Counted from the first letter of the stretch, positions 32,432 to 44,790 are shown. The stretch is 64,000 nucleotides of DNA from Ailanthus altissimus (GCA_946807835.1 OX327697.1:9563001-9627000), one strand, 5' to 3'. Numbers and translations: made by a program. The notes: a model not told the origin generated them from the letters alone.

Positions 32432-35207
32432 TGTAATATCCAATCCCTATTAATAGTATTGGCGCCTAGATTTTGGTATAGAACAAATAGGACACTGTAG
32501 GGTTACACGATTTTAACTCTATTAGAAATATTCCCTTTATAGTGCACGTGAGAGATATTAGACATAATTTGATAATTTCACACTCGATCGGTGCGCCGGA
32601 CGACCCTAGAATATTTTTAGAATTTTTCTATATTGGCTTGGAAAATAAAATTCTAATTTACTACATGAATTTCTATTTAAGGGTTATGAATGGTACAAGC
32701 CTTTGTTGAGAAACATAATCCATATATTAGAGAATGGACCAATTAGAAGAAATCTCATGGATTGCCAAGTTGGAAGTTCTAGTTAGTTCTTTGAACTATT
32801 CTAACTAGATAGTTACAAATAAACTAATTACATAATTAGTTTTTAACTAATGGCAAATTAGAAGTTTTAAGTAAGTTGAAGGGCAAAATGGTAAATTGAG
32901 GGAGCACTATATATATGTTAGAAGTGTGTAGAACTTTGAAGAAGATCAAAAGCAAACACTTAGAACAAAAGAGAGAAAATTCGAGCTTGGAAAGGGGGGC
33001 TACTACAGTGACCTTTCAAGTTTTGTTTTCATGAATTTTCATGTGTAATCAAGCCAAAATAAGGTTAAAAACCAAATCCCTAAGCTCAATTGAAGTCTCA
33101 ATTAGTAGAAATTCAAGAAAAAGAGGTAAGAAAAGCATCTTTTATGAGTTTGATAAGTGAGATTTCAAGAAGGCTTTAATTGATGTTCTTATGTGTATTC
33201 TTGGCTTAGATTGAGTTGAATTCTAGTGTGGAGCTTGAAGGAGTCATCAATTTGAAGAAATTGGCAAGGTGAGAATTAGGGTTTTTGGTGATTTTGTTGT
33301 AGAGATTTCAATTGGTTGTAATTAGGGCTTTAGAATGAAATTGGCATGATTTTGTTGTAATTGGAACAAGAAATTGAGAAAAGGAATATGTTGGAACCTA
33401 GGGTGAAATTCTGCCACTTTAGGGAAGTTAGAAATTGAGTGGTGTTTTGATTGAATTGTTGTGTGTAAATGGTGCATATTGTCAATTGAATGTATATGGT
33501 TGATGGAAAAACCAAAAATGAAGAAAATGGGACATAATTGTCCATGTTGGAAAGGTGAAGGGCAATTATGTCCAACCAAGTTATAAGGTGTTCAATAATT
33601 TTTAGGGCGCCGGATGGTGAGTTAGTTTCGATTATGGCTCCGTAACTAAAATCGGGAAGTAGTTTACATCCGGGCTTTGTATGCCGATTAGGGAATTTAG
33701 TAGTTAAATGAGATTCTAGTATTTGATTTGGTTCTAAATGTCATTTATAGCGCGTAGGTGAAGATAACCAAGAGCGTTAACGGGAGCAGAAATCGGGAGC
33801 GAAATTGAGCGCGGAATGGTTGTGAGTGAAAATCTGTCATTTCTTTTACTTTTCGGTTATTATGTTTTTGCACAATGACTATGTATGTTTTATGAGCTTT
33901 CGATGCATAAACATGATTTATGATCTTGATATATTCATAGACATGCTTTTACATGATCGATTTGCGAAACAGTTTTAACATTTCTGCATTCGTTTTTAAG
34001 GCCATTGGTACCCTCAGATTATAGTGGTGATGATTGTATTAGACCCGGCCGGTATATCCCGTGCACATGGACAGGTCTTGGAGGTATGTCACTAACTCCG
34101 GGAAGTCGGGATGTTGAGTCATGTGAGTCACTCTATGTGTACGGGATATTGAGTCGCTATATGCATGTGATGTAGGATTCCGTTGCGTAGCCAGTGAGAT
34201 GTCTTGAGATGTCACTGTGGGTGCTGCTAGTTGAGGTGCCCTGTGACCTACTCACGTATGCGGTACTAGTTGAGGCGCTGTGTGGGTATAGAGCTTTAGG
34301 GTTACCATTTGTACAGTTTAGAAAGAAAATGGCCGAGCGAGGATTTTACTAGTTTTCGATTTACGGATAGCATTTATACATTCATATGCACATAGCAGTT
34401 ATTATGTTATATAGATTCTGAATATAGTTTTTCAAAGATGTAGATAAAACCCGCTCGGCAAGATTTCATTAGCATATGATATTAGAAATCGTTTTATAGT
34501 TTTACATCCGTTTTAGAAGCATAATTTCTGCATGTACTTTAAAAATTGCTATCTTTGTATAATGTTCTTGTAATTGAAATCTCATTTACACTCACTGAGC
34601 TCCTTTAGCTCACCCGTTTTATGTTTTATGTTTTTAAACCTCTTTTCCAGGTACAGGTCTCGATATGCAAGCTGCTAATTCTCCCGTTGCCAAGGAGTGG
34701 GCCGAATCCGAAGATTATTTTTGTACATGTAAATGTGCTAAATAGTACTATTTACTTTATGCGTAGTAGTAGTAGGCATGTACATTTGTATGTATGTTTT
34801 GAACCAATAAGAAAATATTTCGAGATTTTGATGATCATCTTTACTTTACATGAGTATGCTCATTTTTTTGATTTAAATGAAACTTTTGAGTTATGTTGAA
34901 GTTGATTTGGAAAGGACCGGAAGTCCGAATTGGTAGTATTGAGATGTGTTGGAATTAGAAGTGAAATTTCTTTGCAAGTTTATATGAATTTTCTAAAAAA
35001 CAGGGGAAATTCTATCTGTTTGTTTTGAAAATTAAGATGTCATTTTTATATATATTACTAGACCTTCTTAGTAGTAACAAGAATTGAAAAGGGGTTCGCC
35101 TCGCAGAATTTTTCAACATACCCAGTTAAGTTCGGAGAAACTTTCGTTGGGGTGCCCGGCAGGATCACTAGGATCTATAGTAAAGGGTCTCGGATTGGAT
35201 CCTGTCA
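32432..35207 (+). mobile_element. Solo LTR of a probable Ty3/Gypsy element, copy 1
   Basis: 2776 bp starting TGTAATATCC and ending CCTGTCA, with TATAG on both sides and no interior domain. RNase H sequence of the host Copia resumes directly after it. A second copy of the same length lies at 49441-52216. The start and end style is common in plant Gypsy LTRs, but the lineage is not certain. Open frames inside it, for example at 33322-33579, are not conserved coding sequence. Confidence 0.85.
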
Positions 35208-35212
35208 TATAG

Positions 35213-35635
35213 TGGCTATTGTGTTTATCTTGCTGGCAACCTAGTGTCTTAGAGTTCAAAAAAACAAAGGGTTATTTCTAGATCTAATACAAAATCAGAA
35301 TATAGAGCATTGGCTCAAGTAGCTGTTGAAATTACCTAGTTACAATCACTAGTTTCAAAGCTTTATGTGACACAGACTTCAAATCTAATAATTTGGTGTA
35401 GTAACCAAGGAGCAACCTCTCTAGCTGCTAATCATGTATTTTATAATCGCACCAAACATATTGAAGTGGATGTTCATTTTGTAAGAGACAAAGTACTTAA
35501 TTGAGAACATGATATAGATATGTGCCTTGTAATTCACAGGTTGTAGATATTTTTCTAAGACGCTCTCTATTACTCGATTTAATACTTTAGCACACAAGCT
35601 CAATTTCAATTCTAGAGAGTTGAGCTCGAGGGGGA
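35213..35635 (+). pseudogene. Copia RNase H remnant, second part, and polypurine tract
   Basis: Sequence equivalent to the conserved ALA...AEL and HARTKHIE(I/V)DVHFVRDKV blocks is visible (about 35306-35495), with stops. A GAGCTCGAGGGGGA purine-rich tract at about 35622-35635 then precedes the LTR start TGAAAGAG. Confidence 0.75.
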
Positions 35636-35899
35636 TGAAAGAGTAGCAGAACAAGCTATAGAGCAGAAACAAAAACTGATTTTAGCTCAGCAGCAACCTT
35701 TAATTCCAACTCAGCAGCTAATGATATAGATGCTGAGTCAAATGATTCCAGAAATGGGGAAGAGATTTATTTACTTTAGAGTAGTTAGTTGTGATAGTCA
35801 AACAATAACCAAATGTGTTAAGAGTTAGTTATGGTTTTCTTGCCAAAACTAACAAATTATTCTTTTCTTAGTTTCTCAATTCCTTAGAGGTTTAGAATA
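35636..35899 (+). repeat. Short 3' LTR of the old Copia element
   Basis: It begins TGAAAGAGTAGCAG directly after the purine tract and runs to where pseudogene exon 1 homology resumes near 35900. The exact right end is not clear. Confidence 0.5.
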
Positions 35900-36010
35900 C
35901 TGGTTGATAATTTCCATCCTAGAACGCGTATGTATCAGAATTTGCGCTGCATGGAGAGGTAGAAGTACTCATGGAGATTATTTTGACAAGCTCGCTAGTG
36001 TTTGTTTTCC

Positions 36011-36849
36011 CACACAATTTGTCGAAACACAAATCATATATATATGATTTAATCAATCTCCTTGAAGTCTCCTGAGAGTTCATCAGCCACTCAATTACAA
36101 TATTCTAGCTGACGTTGCATTGAGATCTCTCTCATGTGTGAGCAATGCTAACGAGAATGACATTTAATTTCCTTGCAATGAATATATTGTTAAGCCAGCA
36201 TGCATATATTAATTGATTAATATTTATTATAATTATACTCTATTGTAATGTACATAAAGTATATGCACAAGTCCACCCTGCCATTCCCTAAGATCACATG
36301 GGATGAAGCCATGTAATCATCTTTGAGTTTGAACTACTTGCTTTCAACTACTTCATGCTCAGGCATGTGCTTTTGCTTGCTTAACAGCTCATCTTTAATT
36401 CTAAGTTAGATCATAATATTCTTTTTAATTTAACCCTCTTTCTTTACCATACTTTCGCTGGATTTAGTCAGGTGTGACGTTCAGTACGGATTTATGCCTG
36501 TACAAAAGGACTTTTTATGTTATTCATCAATTAGAGTTTATACTTACATCGGTAACCAAAGTCATCAACCCCACCTTCCATTGAATTAAGAAAATATCGA
36601 ATACACGTTGAAGACATGAATTTATTATAATTTAAATGTTTTAAGTACATCTACTTGGTGGGAAGTATATATTATGGTAGTACTAGACTTATAAAATTAG
36701 AATACATAGTATGTGTTACTAATGAACAACTATCACTTGTTAAGTAGTTGTTGACTTTTTAGTTCTCACTAATATGATAGTTATACATCAATTAATAGCA
36801 AACACATCAGTTGAAATAAAAATTATCGAATTTATTGAGTCAATAATTT
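36011..36849. other. Intergenic DNA
   Basis: No gene or repeat boundary was recognised. It follows the 5' end of the bHLH pseudogene and should hold its former promoter, but no clear match to the flank of the intact gene was seen. Confidence 0.35.
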
Positions 36850-37500
36850 TGTATGGATAAGAATTATGAAGAATATCAAGAGAAGAGTCACAATGAAGTC
36901 AAAGATGCAATGGATGCCTGAGGGAGAAGCGAAATGGGACTTAGAAGCGCCAGGACCGCGGCACCGAAAGCAAAGAAGCTAGCACCGCGGTGATGGATCG
37001 GGTTTCTTGCTGGCGCTGCAGCTCTAGATGTGGCAAAGTTTGTTTTAGACACGGCTTGACTTATTTGATGCGATTTTAGACTCCTAAAACACATTGACTC
37101 TTATTCAAATTAGGTTTAGAGTTTCTATGGACATTATAACCTCTATATAAATCTTTGTAAACACTTTAAATTAATGATCAAGTATTAAGAGAAACTCTCA
37201 AAGAGAGACGAACTAGGTAGTTACTAAGTGTTGTGTGTGCTATGGTGCCACCGCTGTTTGAGTGTTCATTGTTCTTAGAAGAACTATGGTACGTCATTCA
37301 TAGATCCTTTGAGAGTTCTTCATTATTGTTTTCATGTAAGTGCTCTAGAAGAGTTAATAAGAGAGTTTAAGATCTTTGAATCCACCGTGGACATAAGCCA
37401 TTGGCCGAACCATGTATATTGATTGTGTTGTGCTGATTGATCTACTTTGATTACCTTATTTATTTGCTTGATATTTGATTCTTCTGCTATGTACAAAAAG
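36850..37500 (+). mobile_element. Solo LTR fragment related to 27189-28080
   Basis: It starts TGTATGGATAAGAATT and shares ordered blocks with the other LTR: AAATGGGACTT, GAGCTAGGTAG-like, CATAGATCCTTT and CACCGTGGACATAAGCCATTGG (compare CCGTAGACGTAGGCA). GC-rich words lie at 36945-36964, 36980-36996 and 37011-37025. No primer site follows. Confidence 0.6.
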
Positions 37501-38915
37501 ATATTGGGGTTAGGGTTCGTTCTAGGATTTTTCACTTGACATAATAGAAGTATATTCCTTTAACAAAAACTTTGTATAGCCTAGCATTATTTATATATTA
37601 TTATAATAGCAAGATATAATCAGATAATGGACTTCAATACTATTTATACTCTTGGTGGGATAGACCTCGTATTGTTGTGTTTAATTCTTCTCCGAGGATG
37701 TAAACGGCTTTCCAAATTGTAATTTTTGTTAATGGGAGGATATCTCCTCCAAGTTGTAGTCTTTAATGAGCTTTCTACGGTTTTAGTTTATCAAATAAGT
37801 TTTCCTTAGTTTGCCTCTTTGTTAGTTTAGATTTTTCGAATATCTTGGAAAACTTACTTTGAATTAACAAAATTTATTTGGAGATAAATATACATCTTTT
37901 TAAAACAAGTTAATTGCATTGATGATGATCGTTTAATTTTCGAAGGTACTTTTCCTTTAAAACAGATGATGGGTTAAAATAATATAAGATCTTATCTTTT
38001 ATTCTGTAAGAAGGAATCAATAATTGAGTAATTATTAAATATATGTTGGGGGGTTGAGATGTGGGGGGTGGGTGGGGGAGCAAAAGAATTTTAATGCTTT
38101 TGGCTGTTCAACTCGGGATACATCACCCCATCTCTTAATTTGTAAATGCGTGCAAGAAATTCCAGACAGATGCAAGCAATTAAAAGATAACAGAAATCAA
38201 GGGTCAAGTTGAACAATGCAAGTCAAGCTAGAACTAAAAAAGGTATAAAAACTTAAACAAAAATATAATGTTTACTATATAGTTTTATTCTCAAAATACA
38301 TCTATTTAATGTGATTAAGTAAAATTATTTGGACACAATTTTGCTTTAGTAGGATAGTTTAATAATTATATTTTCATATTTATGCATGATTTTGCATTAA
38401 TGTAATGGAAGAGAAACAAGGCCAATGCAAATCACTGCACTTAAATGAAGTTAATGAAATTATTAAATTATTTATTTTTTCTGATTACAGACAATCGGTT
38501 CATTCAATTTCAATTAGATGAGTATAATTTTCTTTGGGAATGTATAAATATAAGCGGGTTGTATGGGAATGGCATGTGATTGGCCATGTGATATGGTGAT
38601 TCCTGTTAAAATCTACACGTGACTTATTGGTCCCCCCCACTTCTTTGAGTTTTGAGTTTGAGAGCATCAAACATGACGGAACATAAATTACTTATTCACC
38701 ATGAACATGAACAAGCAACACAAACCTGTTTCGTACGGATGCTTCACACTGACAAATAACAAGCGATTCAGAGCTGAGCTAAAGCCTAAAGTAGCGGGTT
38801 TGCAAGCAAAGAATGTCTTTTGGTGGACGATGAAGGATTTTTGCAGCCTGTTATTTGTTTCTTGTGTTTGAAGCTAAAAATATTTGCTCGATGTTGATTT
38901 ATTAATTTATATTAT
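37501..38915. other. Intergenic DNA with one G-rich run
   Basis: No gene recognised. 38048-38078 is a run of four G tracts that could form a quadruplex, and 38631-38638 is a C run. Confidence 0.4.
38048..38078 (+). other. Putative G-quadruplex motif
   Basis: G tracts of 6, 6, 3 and 5 bases are separated by loops of 9, 1 and 1 bases, in otherwise AT-rich DNA. Confidence 0.65.
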
Positions 38916-39418
38916 TGTTGAATTATTTTATATTAGAGAGGATTGTTGAGTTATTGTCTTATATTAAAAAAGAGTGAAAAAAAATATAAAAGTTTATAAG
39001 AAAAAAAGGTCACATTATTTAAAAGATTAGATTTTAGTGTTTGATGCTGGATTTTAGGCCAATCCTCTAACAACTAACAGTGGACTTTGAAGCAAGCTTA
39101 ATATCTATTTTGGACTTAATATCAAAGTCAACTAATTATTATTTTGAGGTTAAAAAAAGAGAGAGTTGAGAATGGACTCAATGTGTAGGGCAAGTGTTGA
39201 TCCCTCACCGGGCAAGCTTTCATTTGAAAGGAGGATTGTTTGAATTGTCTTACATTAAAAATGATTGTTGAGTTGTTGTCCTACTTTAAAAAAGAGTGGT
39301 TTCTAAAGTGAAAAAATAAAAAGATTTATAAGAAGAAAGATTATACTAATCTAAAAGATTAATCTATAAGATTGGATGTTGAACTCTGAGCTTAATCCAA
39401 ATACCCTAACAACTAACA
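38916..39418 (+). mobile_element. TRIM (miniature terminal-repeat retrotransposon)
   Basis: Two direct repeats, 38916-39079 (164 bp) and 39237-39418 (182 bp), start TGTTGAA or TGTTTGAA and end CTAACAACTAACA. Each has its first 28 bp or so duplicated. The left repeat is followed by GTGGACTTTGAAGC, a degenerate form of a Met-tRNA primer site. The right one is preceded by the purine tract GAAAGGAGGA. The 157-bp interior is non-coding. Flanks ATTAT and GTTAT could be a mutated 5-bp target duplication. Confidence 0.7.
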
Positions 39419-40939
39419 GTTATGTATTATTTTTCTATGAGATCTAGTGAAGAGATATATCGATTATAACAAGGCTATCCTTCAATGACAACCAATTGAA
39501 TGTAATAACTATGCCCTGCTATAGCCTTATGCAGGAAATCTTTATTTCACTACAGATGGTCTATATAAAAAGGTGGTTTTGAAGTTAGGTATTCATTTAC
39601 ACTGTAGCTACCTCCATGTGTTCATGCTGCTTCTAATGATTCTTTGAGCACAAGAGCTTACAACACTTCAAAAAAACTGAATTGGAACTGCTACTATTAT
39701 CATATATGATCCTGTAATTCGTATCATCTTAGAAGTTTCAATGAGAAAACTAGCTAAAGGCTTCAAGGTCATCCCACTTGGTGTGGTAAAACTGGAAGAA
39801 ATTCTTCTCTTTGTGACTTCTTGCTTGTTATTATATGTTTGTTTATTTATTTATTTTTTTCATCTCGTTTATTTTGCATATATTTCGTGGATATATATTA
39901 TGGAAATAATATTTTATATATAGAACTAGCTCGCTGGGAACAACCGTGGAGAGGCATTTTTAGATAGGGACATTATTCCATATATCTGTTGCAGCATATG
40001 TTGCCAAATTATATGCAGCTTTATAACAGACAAAATTAATTCACTTTTTCAACAATAGGCAGAACCTCCATAATACATATCCTTCAATAATATATTTGTT
40101 GTACAACACAGCTCTTGAATCATAATAAATAAAATAATGGTCAAATTTTCCTAATCTGTTGTTTAATTCTCCAATCCGTGTAGATATCCAGATAATTTGC
40201 AAGTAATACAAATAATAGCCATGTCTTGAAACCATGGTTATGTTTTTCTTTCAATGCTGGCAATATGTATATATATTAAGTTTTTGTGATGTAGGCAGTG
40301 TAGATTTAGCTAATTATTCCCAAGAAAATCGTCTAATAAAAACTCAAGGGGAAAAATAGACGGTGGTAAAGAATCTTATACTTAAATTGTTAGATAATTT
40401 AGATCTAAAGAAAGATCTTCAACTTCCGAACAAGTACAAAGAAATTAAGAAAAATGTCATGTTGATTTTTGATTTTATGAATATATATTAATTTAATCTT
40501 CACTTTTTTAACATATATTACTTTATTTTTTATAAAGATGAAAATGTTAATTGTTCAAAGATAAAAATAATAATAAAAAATTACTAAAAAGTATTTATAA
40601 GAACTAAAATAGTATATATTAAAAACAATAATGACTAAGTTAATATATATTCATAAAAGGAATGACCAAAATATCATTTATCCAAGAAATTACAAAGTAG
40701 ACGGAAGTGGGACGAGGTTTGCAGTCTCACCTCTCATTATGTTATCAAAATGCTGAAGAATTTTACATGATCTTTAGAGAAAACGAAGATAAAAATGTTA
40801 TCTACTCATAATTTTCTTTTTTAATTTCAACATTGCTAACTTCCAAGAGAGAGCTTTTCGGTGCCCAAAACTTTAATAAGGCTTAGAGTGCTATATTATA
40901 TTATTACAACTGATCAATTATTATCTTCTAGTCAACCCA
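39419..40939. other. Downstream flank of the intact bHLH gene
   Basis: From about 39960 this shares blocks with 24480-25300 and, near 40800-40920, with 26930-27020, so it is the other half of the local duplication. No gene recognised. The bHLH 3' UTR should lie at its right end. Confidence 0.5.
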
Positions 40940-42356
40940 CTACTTTGAGCTTGATGAGTTTCTGTCTTTCTGAGACGAAAGTATGGCATCGATGGTTTCC
41001 CTTACTTGAGAAATATCGGGAGCTTTCCCACCTGGAGGTGGCCAGAATTCATCTGTTGCCAGTACCTGCAACATATAAACAAAAAGATTTGATGGTTTAA
41101 TATAACCTTAGATCTTAAAATTAAAATTTTCAATTAGAAAAAAAAAAATTGCTTGAAATCACACCTTTACTTGCAATTGAAGAAACTTGACATAGCTAAT
41201 TGCTTTCTCCAGCATGGTCACCAAATCAACCTGCAAATATATGTCACAACGTGTTCAGACTTGGAGAATAAACTTCAGAAGAACCCTAGTTTTTACAAAT
41301 GTATAATATAAAATACAAAAATCAATAGTAAGTAAAACAACCTTTGAGCCATTAGGAACCAGTTCCTGCAGTATCTTGAGCCGTTCGCTAATCCGCTCTC
41401 TACGATTCTGAAAAATAAAATATTCTTAGCATTTAAAACAGAATTCTATTGTTTGATTTTTGCTTAAATTGCTCTCAAGAATTGCAGACTCTTAGAAGTA
41501 TAGATATAATAGGTACCTTGGCTGCAATACTTTGTGGGTCCTTAGATGGAACTATTTTTGGCTTAGGCTTTTTGCTTGAAGTGCCAGTGCATTGCTTCTT
41601 CAGTGCTTGCATGCTCTCTCCCTGAGAAAGACCCAAATTACTAATATTACACCATCATACACATGAAAGAGAAAAAAAAAGAAGAAGATGATGACAAATG
41701 AAAATTAAGGTAATATTTGGTGCAATTAATGAAGAAAAATAAATTATGAATACCGTATGTAGACGTTTAAGGCTGCCTGAATCTTGTGATCCAGACTCCA
41801 AAATGCAATCAGTGACTGTAGTTGCTTCAGAGTAAAGCCAATCCCCGTGACTTTCCTTAGTAGTATTACCGATCATGAAGCCGTAATTACTAGCAGTGTC
41901 AAAGCAGTTAAAATCCTCCAGAAAACGTGGATCATTGTTATACTTTGGACTGATCTGATTCCATTGGTTACCCTCCCACAAAGAGCAATCATCTCTGTGG
42001 CTACCAGCTTTCAGGTAATTAGTGTTTTGAGAAACCCTCTCATTTTGCTCAAAGCTAAGCAAAGATGATGCATTAGCACGCATGAAATTATCGTTCCCGG
42101 ACTTGAAATTTATCAAAGAGTGAACTTCCTCAGCTGGTTGATGATAATTCTCAGCCCGAAACGCATATCCATTAGAATTAGCACTGCTCGGAGAGGACGC
42201 AGTGCTCATGGCGATGCTTTTCACAAGCTCATCAGTCTTCTCCGAGCCATCTCCCTCGTCAATCCCATAAGAGCCTGGAGAAGAAAGATCTCCCAACATT
42301 TTTCCCTTTAATGCACAAGTTTGAACTAAGGCCATACTTTCCTTGGCAAGAGCCAT
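40940..42356 (-). CDS. bHLH transcription factor, RHD6/RSL1 class (root-hair initiation)
   Basis: Five exons: 42356-41754, 41621-41517, 41407-41342, 41230-41165 and 41065-40940 (966 nt, 321 residues), all introns GT-AG and phase 0. The N-terminal part is Ser/Asn-rich with a conserved DWLYSEATTVTD segment near 170. The bHLH runs over about 230-285: SIAAKNRRERISERL (basic and helix 1), a short loop (VPNGSKVDL) and helix 2 TMLEKAISYVKFLQLQVK. LATDEFWPPPGGKAPDISQV near 282-301 is the tail typical of class I RSL proteins. In Arabidopsis RHD6 and RSL1 (298 and 307 residues as I recall) act in the nucleus of epidermal cells to start root hairs, ahead of RSL4-type factors. Start, stop and splice sites are all sound, so I take it as functional. 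Confidence 0.93.
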
Positions 42357-43821
42357 TTGAAAAAAGAAAAATGAGCTTTAATTAATCTGAGTGAGCTAAT
42401 TTGAGTGCTACTATAGGTCTAACTCTAGCTAGTTTCAAGAAATAGGGCATATGCAGAAAGATAAATGCGCTTCAAGGCCTATATGTAGCGACTTCAAGTT
42501 GAAAGAAATGGCTATTACATTAATTAATGTTGATGGGTATTATCATATTTAATTGTTTTGTTTTTTGTCTATGCTTGAGAATAGTTTACAAGTCTTAATA
42601 CTAATATTGTGATTGTTAGCTGGCTGGCAAAGGAAGACAACAAAGAGATAGCAAAGGCAGCAGAAGGGTCGCCGGATCTTTCGGGTTCCCACGTCTTTGA
42701 GATTCCAAAATCGAAAGCTACTCTCTCGCTTTCAAGGACTTGAACTCATTTTGAGGTTGCTTCCTCACTCTTTCCTTATTTTCTCACTTCAACACGTGGA
42801 CCTCCCTCTATTTGCACTGTTACATTCCATGGTGTGTAAGCTGTTCATGCAACCATGCATCATTATCTACTTTTTTTAATTAATTAATTTTATGAGTTGC
42901 GAATTTTAAATGGTTTGGTATGTGGGGATGCTTTCAGAATATGCTCAATTCTACAAAATTCTATTCAGATTATATGTTGTAACTACAGCTTTCACACTCT
43001 TCTTTCATTACTTGAGTTTGGAATCCCTGATTTTATTTATTAAGAACATTTCTTTAGGGCAATTCAGCTTAATTTGGACAATAGGTATCTCAATTAAAGC
43101 ATTGATACAAGAGTTTTCGGGTACTTTTTGATTTATATCTTGGAAATGAATCCTTTTTGTCATCCATAGCAGTAGAAGAGATCAAGTTAAAAGAGAAAAT
43201 AAGGGGAAAAAAGGAAGACGAATTGATATCATGGACAATGTTAGATGGGATTAATTTTTATAACCAATTGTTTCATAATGTTTCTCAATTCTTGAATGTA
43301 AACTGTTTTCATACTACACTTCTCTATGTATAAGAAGTCTTAAGTAGGTTGGACGATCTTTATACATTAAAGTTTTTGAATGAACTGACTCGTTAATTAT
43401 ATGTTCGCGTGTGAAAATTTCATGTTCAAAAGTTCCCATATGATTTTGGTTTTAATTATCCTATAAAAATGATGAGTAATTTGTAAATTTTCTTGTAAAG
43501 AATAACTTTGATACACACATCCAATAAAATTATATTATGTTTTTATTTTTATACATAACATTACTTTATTAGATAGGTATATGTACACTATCTGTATGGG
43601 GAAAAAAACTCTTATATTAATATTTATTAATTATCCAAACAAATATGTATCAATTCTCATGAAATTTGGTGTTAGGTACGAGGAGGATCCAGAGTTAGCA
43701 TAACGGAGGATTAAAACATCAAAATTGAAAAACTGAACAGATCAAATATAGAGAGTTTTAATGTTACACTTGAAAATTTCTAAATTTTAAATTATAAAAT
43801 ATAAATTCATTCTAATTTTAC
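42357..43821. other. 5' flank of the bHLH gene and intergenic DNA
   Basis: This should include the promoter of the minus-strand bHLH gene. No TATA box or root-hair element could be assigned with confidence. Open frames at 42697-43131 have no recognised domain. Confidence 0.35.
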
Positions 43822-43970
43822 CTCTCAAGATATTTTCTCAGCTGATCAGCCTTCTGTGTGTTTTTGTTTTTGCTTATATGGTCTCACCTAATTAACTAAA
43901 ATGTAATTGTTTATCTATATTTAAACTTACTAGTTAACCATAATCTATTCTTTAAATTAAGAATCTATTT
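43822..43970 (+). repeat. Dispersed direct repeat, copy 1
   Basis: It shares TGTGTGTTTTTGTTTTTG, TCTCACCTAATTA and AACCATAAT blocks, in order, with 44641-44790, about 820 bp away. Confidence 0.75.
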
Positions 43971-44640
43971 TATGATTGGTCCCTTATTGATTACCCATGT
44001 GATTTTATCCTCAATGAGGTACTATGGTGGATTATAGCTTTTATAGTATTATATACAATAAAAGAGAATTATTTGTAATCCTTTATTAAGTGCTCTACAA
44101 GATTAGACTTTTTTGTTTTCTTCTTCTTATCTATTCTCTTATCAATTGTCATTTGATGTAATTTTTGTGAGATAATGTGGCAAGTGTGAGGCTTAGTGGT
44201 GGTGTGGGCTATTAGGCTATTTGCTGGTATCTCATTTTAATTGCTTGACTACCAACATGACAAGTGTAGTGTTTTGTTGGCTTATACATTAACTATAGGA
44301 CCAAATGACAATATGATAAGTGACTTAACCATGTTGGCCTATCCTTTGAATATGGGATTGAATAATAATATGGAATCTCAAATAGGTTACATTTGATATG
44401 TATTCCTATATCAAATTATGAAAGCTAATAAGTTTATACCTGTATTAAGTTTGGTGATAGGTTTTAATTTACATTGAGTGGCTAATTTAGTGCAGATATC
44501 ACTCTTGTTTTCAACAAGTTAAGTGTCAGTCTATCATTAGTTCATTTAAATAATCTAACATTATCCCTCAACAAATTTTAATGTTAAAAATTGAAACTTT
44601 ATAAATAGTAAATTATAAAAAGAAATTTGTTCAAACTTGA
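43971..44640. other. Spacer between the direct repeats
   Basis: No open frame or known domain. Together with the repeats it could be a small non-coding element, but the repeats lack TG...CA ends. Confidence 0.35.
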
Positions 44641-44790
44641 CCGCTCAAAAACTTTTCTCGGCTGACCCTTCAACCTTCCGTGTGTTTTTGTTTTTGTTGG
44701 TATGATCTCACCTAATTAGTTAAAATGTAATGTTTACCTAAATTTAAACTCACTATTTAACCATAATTTGTTCTCTAAATTTAGGATCTA
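44641..44790 (+). repeat. Dispersed direct repeat, copy 2
   Basis: Partner of 43822-43970, diverged by substitutions and small indels. Confidence 0.75.

Larger units (their letters stand above)
28701..35899 (+). mobile_element. Old degenerate Ty1/Copia element inserted in the bHLH pseudogene
   Basis: It holds, in Copia order on the plus strand, remnants of gag, protease, integrase, reverse transcriptase and RNase H, then a purine tract near 35622-35635 and a short 3' LTR from 35636. The 5' LTR and leader are missing: gag starts right after pseudogene exon 2. A 2776-bp solo LTR (32432-35207) interrupts the RNase H region. Confidence 0.8.
26900..36010 (-). pseudogene. RHD6/RSL1-like bHLH pseudogene split by nested transposons
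   Basis: Pieces match the intact bHLH gene at 40940-42356 in order: exon 5 at 27026-27144, exon 4 at 28282-28347, exon 3 at 28449-28514, exon 2 at about 28612-28700, and the 5' part of exon 1 at about 35900-36010. Exons 3 and 4 keep length (66 nt each), frame and splice dinucleotides. Exon 5 has lost its acceptor AG (now AT) and its frame. Exon 2 has a one-base deletion. The middle of exon 1 is gone. An LTR (27189-28080) lies in the last intron, and an old Copia (about 28701-35899) sits between exon 2 and exon 1. It would have encoded a root-hair type bHLH and is dead now. Confidence 0.85.

Noticed and set aside
33322..33579. Overlapping minus-strand frames with His/Asn-rich products
   Set aside because: They lie in a solo LTR; the partner copy at 50364-50546 does not keep the full frame.
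41847..42311. Two plus-strand frames opposite the bHLH gene
   Set aside because: They are antisense shadows of bHLH exon 1.
15623..42356. The MYB and bHLH as partners in one pigment complex
   Set aside because: The MYB needs a TT8/GL3-type bHLH; the bHLH here is of the RHD6 class, which lacks the MYB-interacting region.
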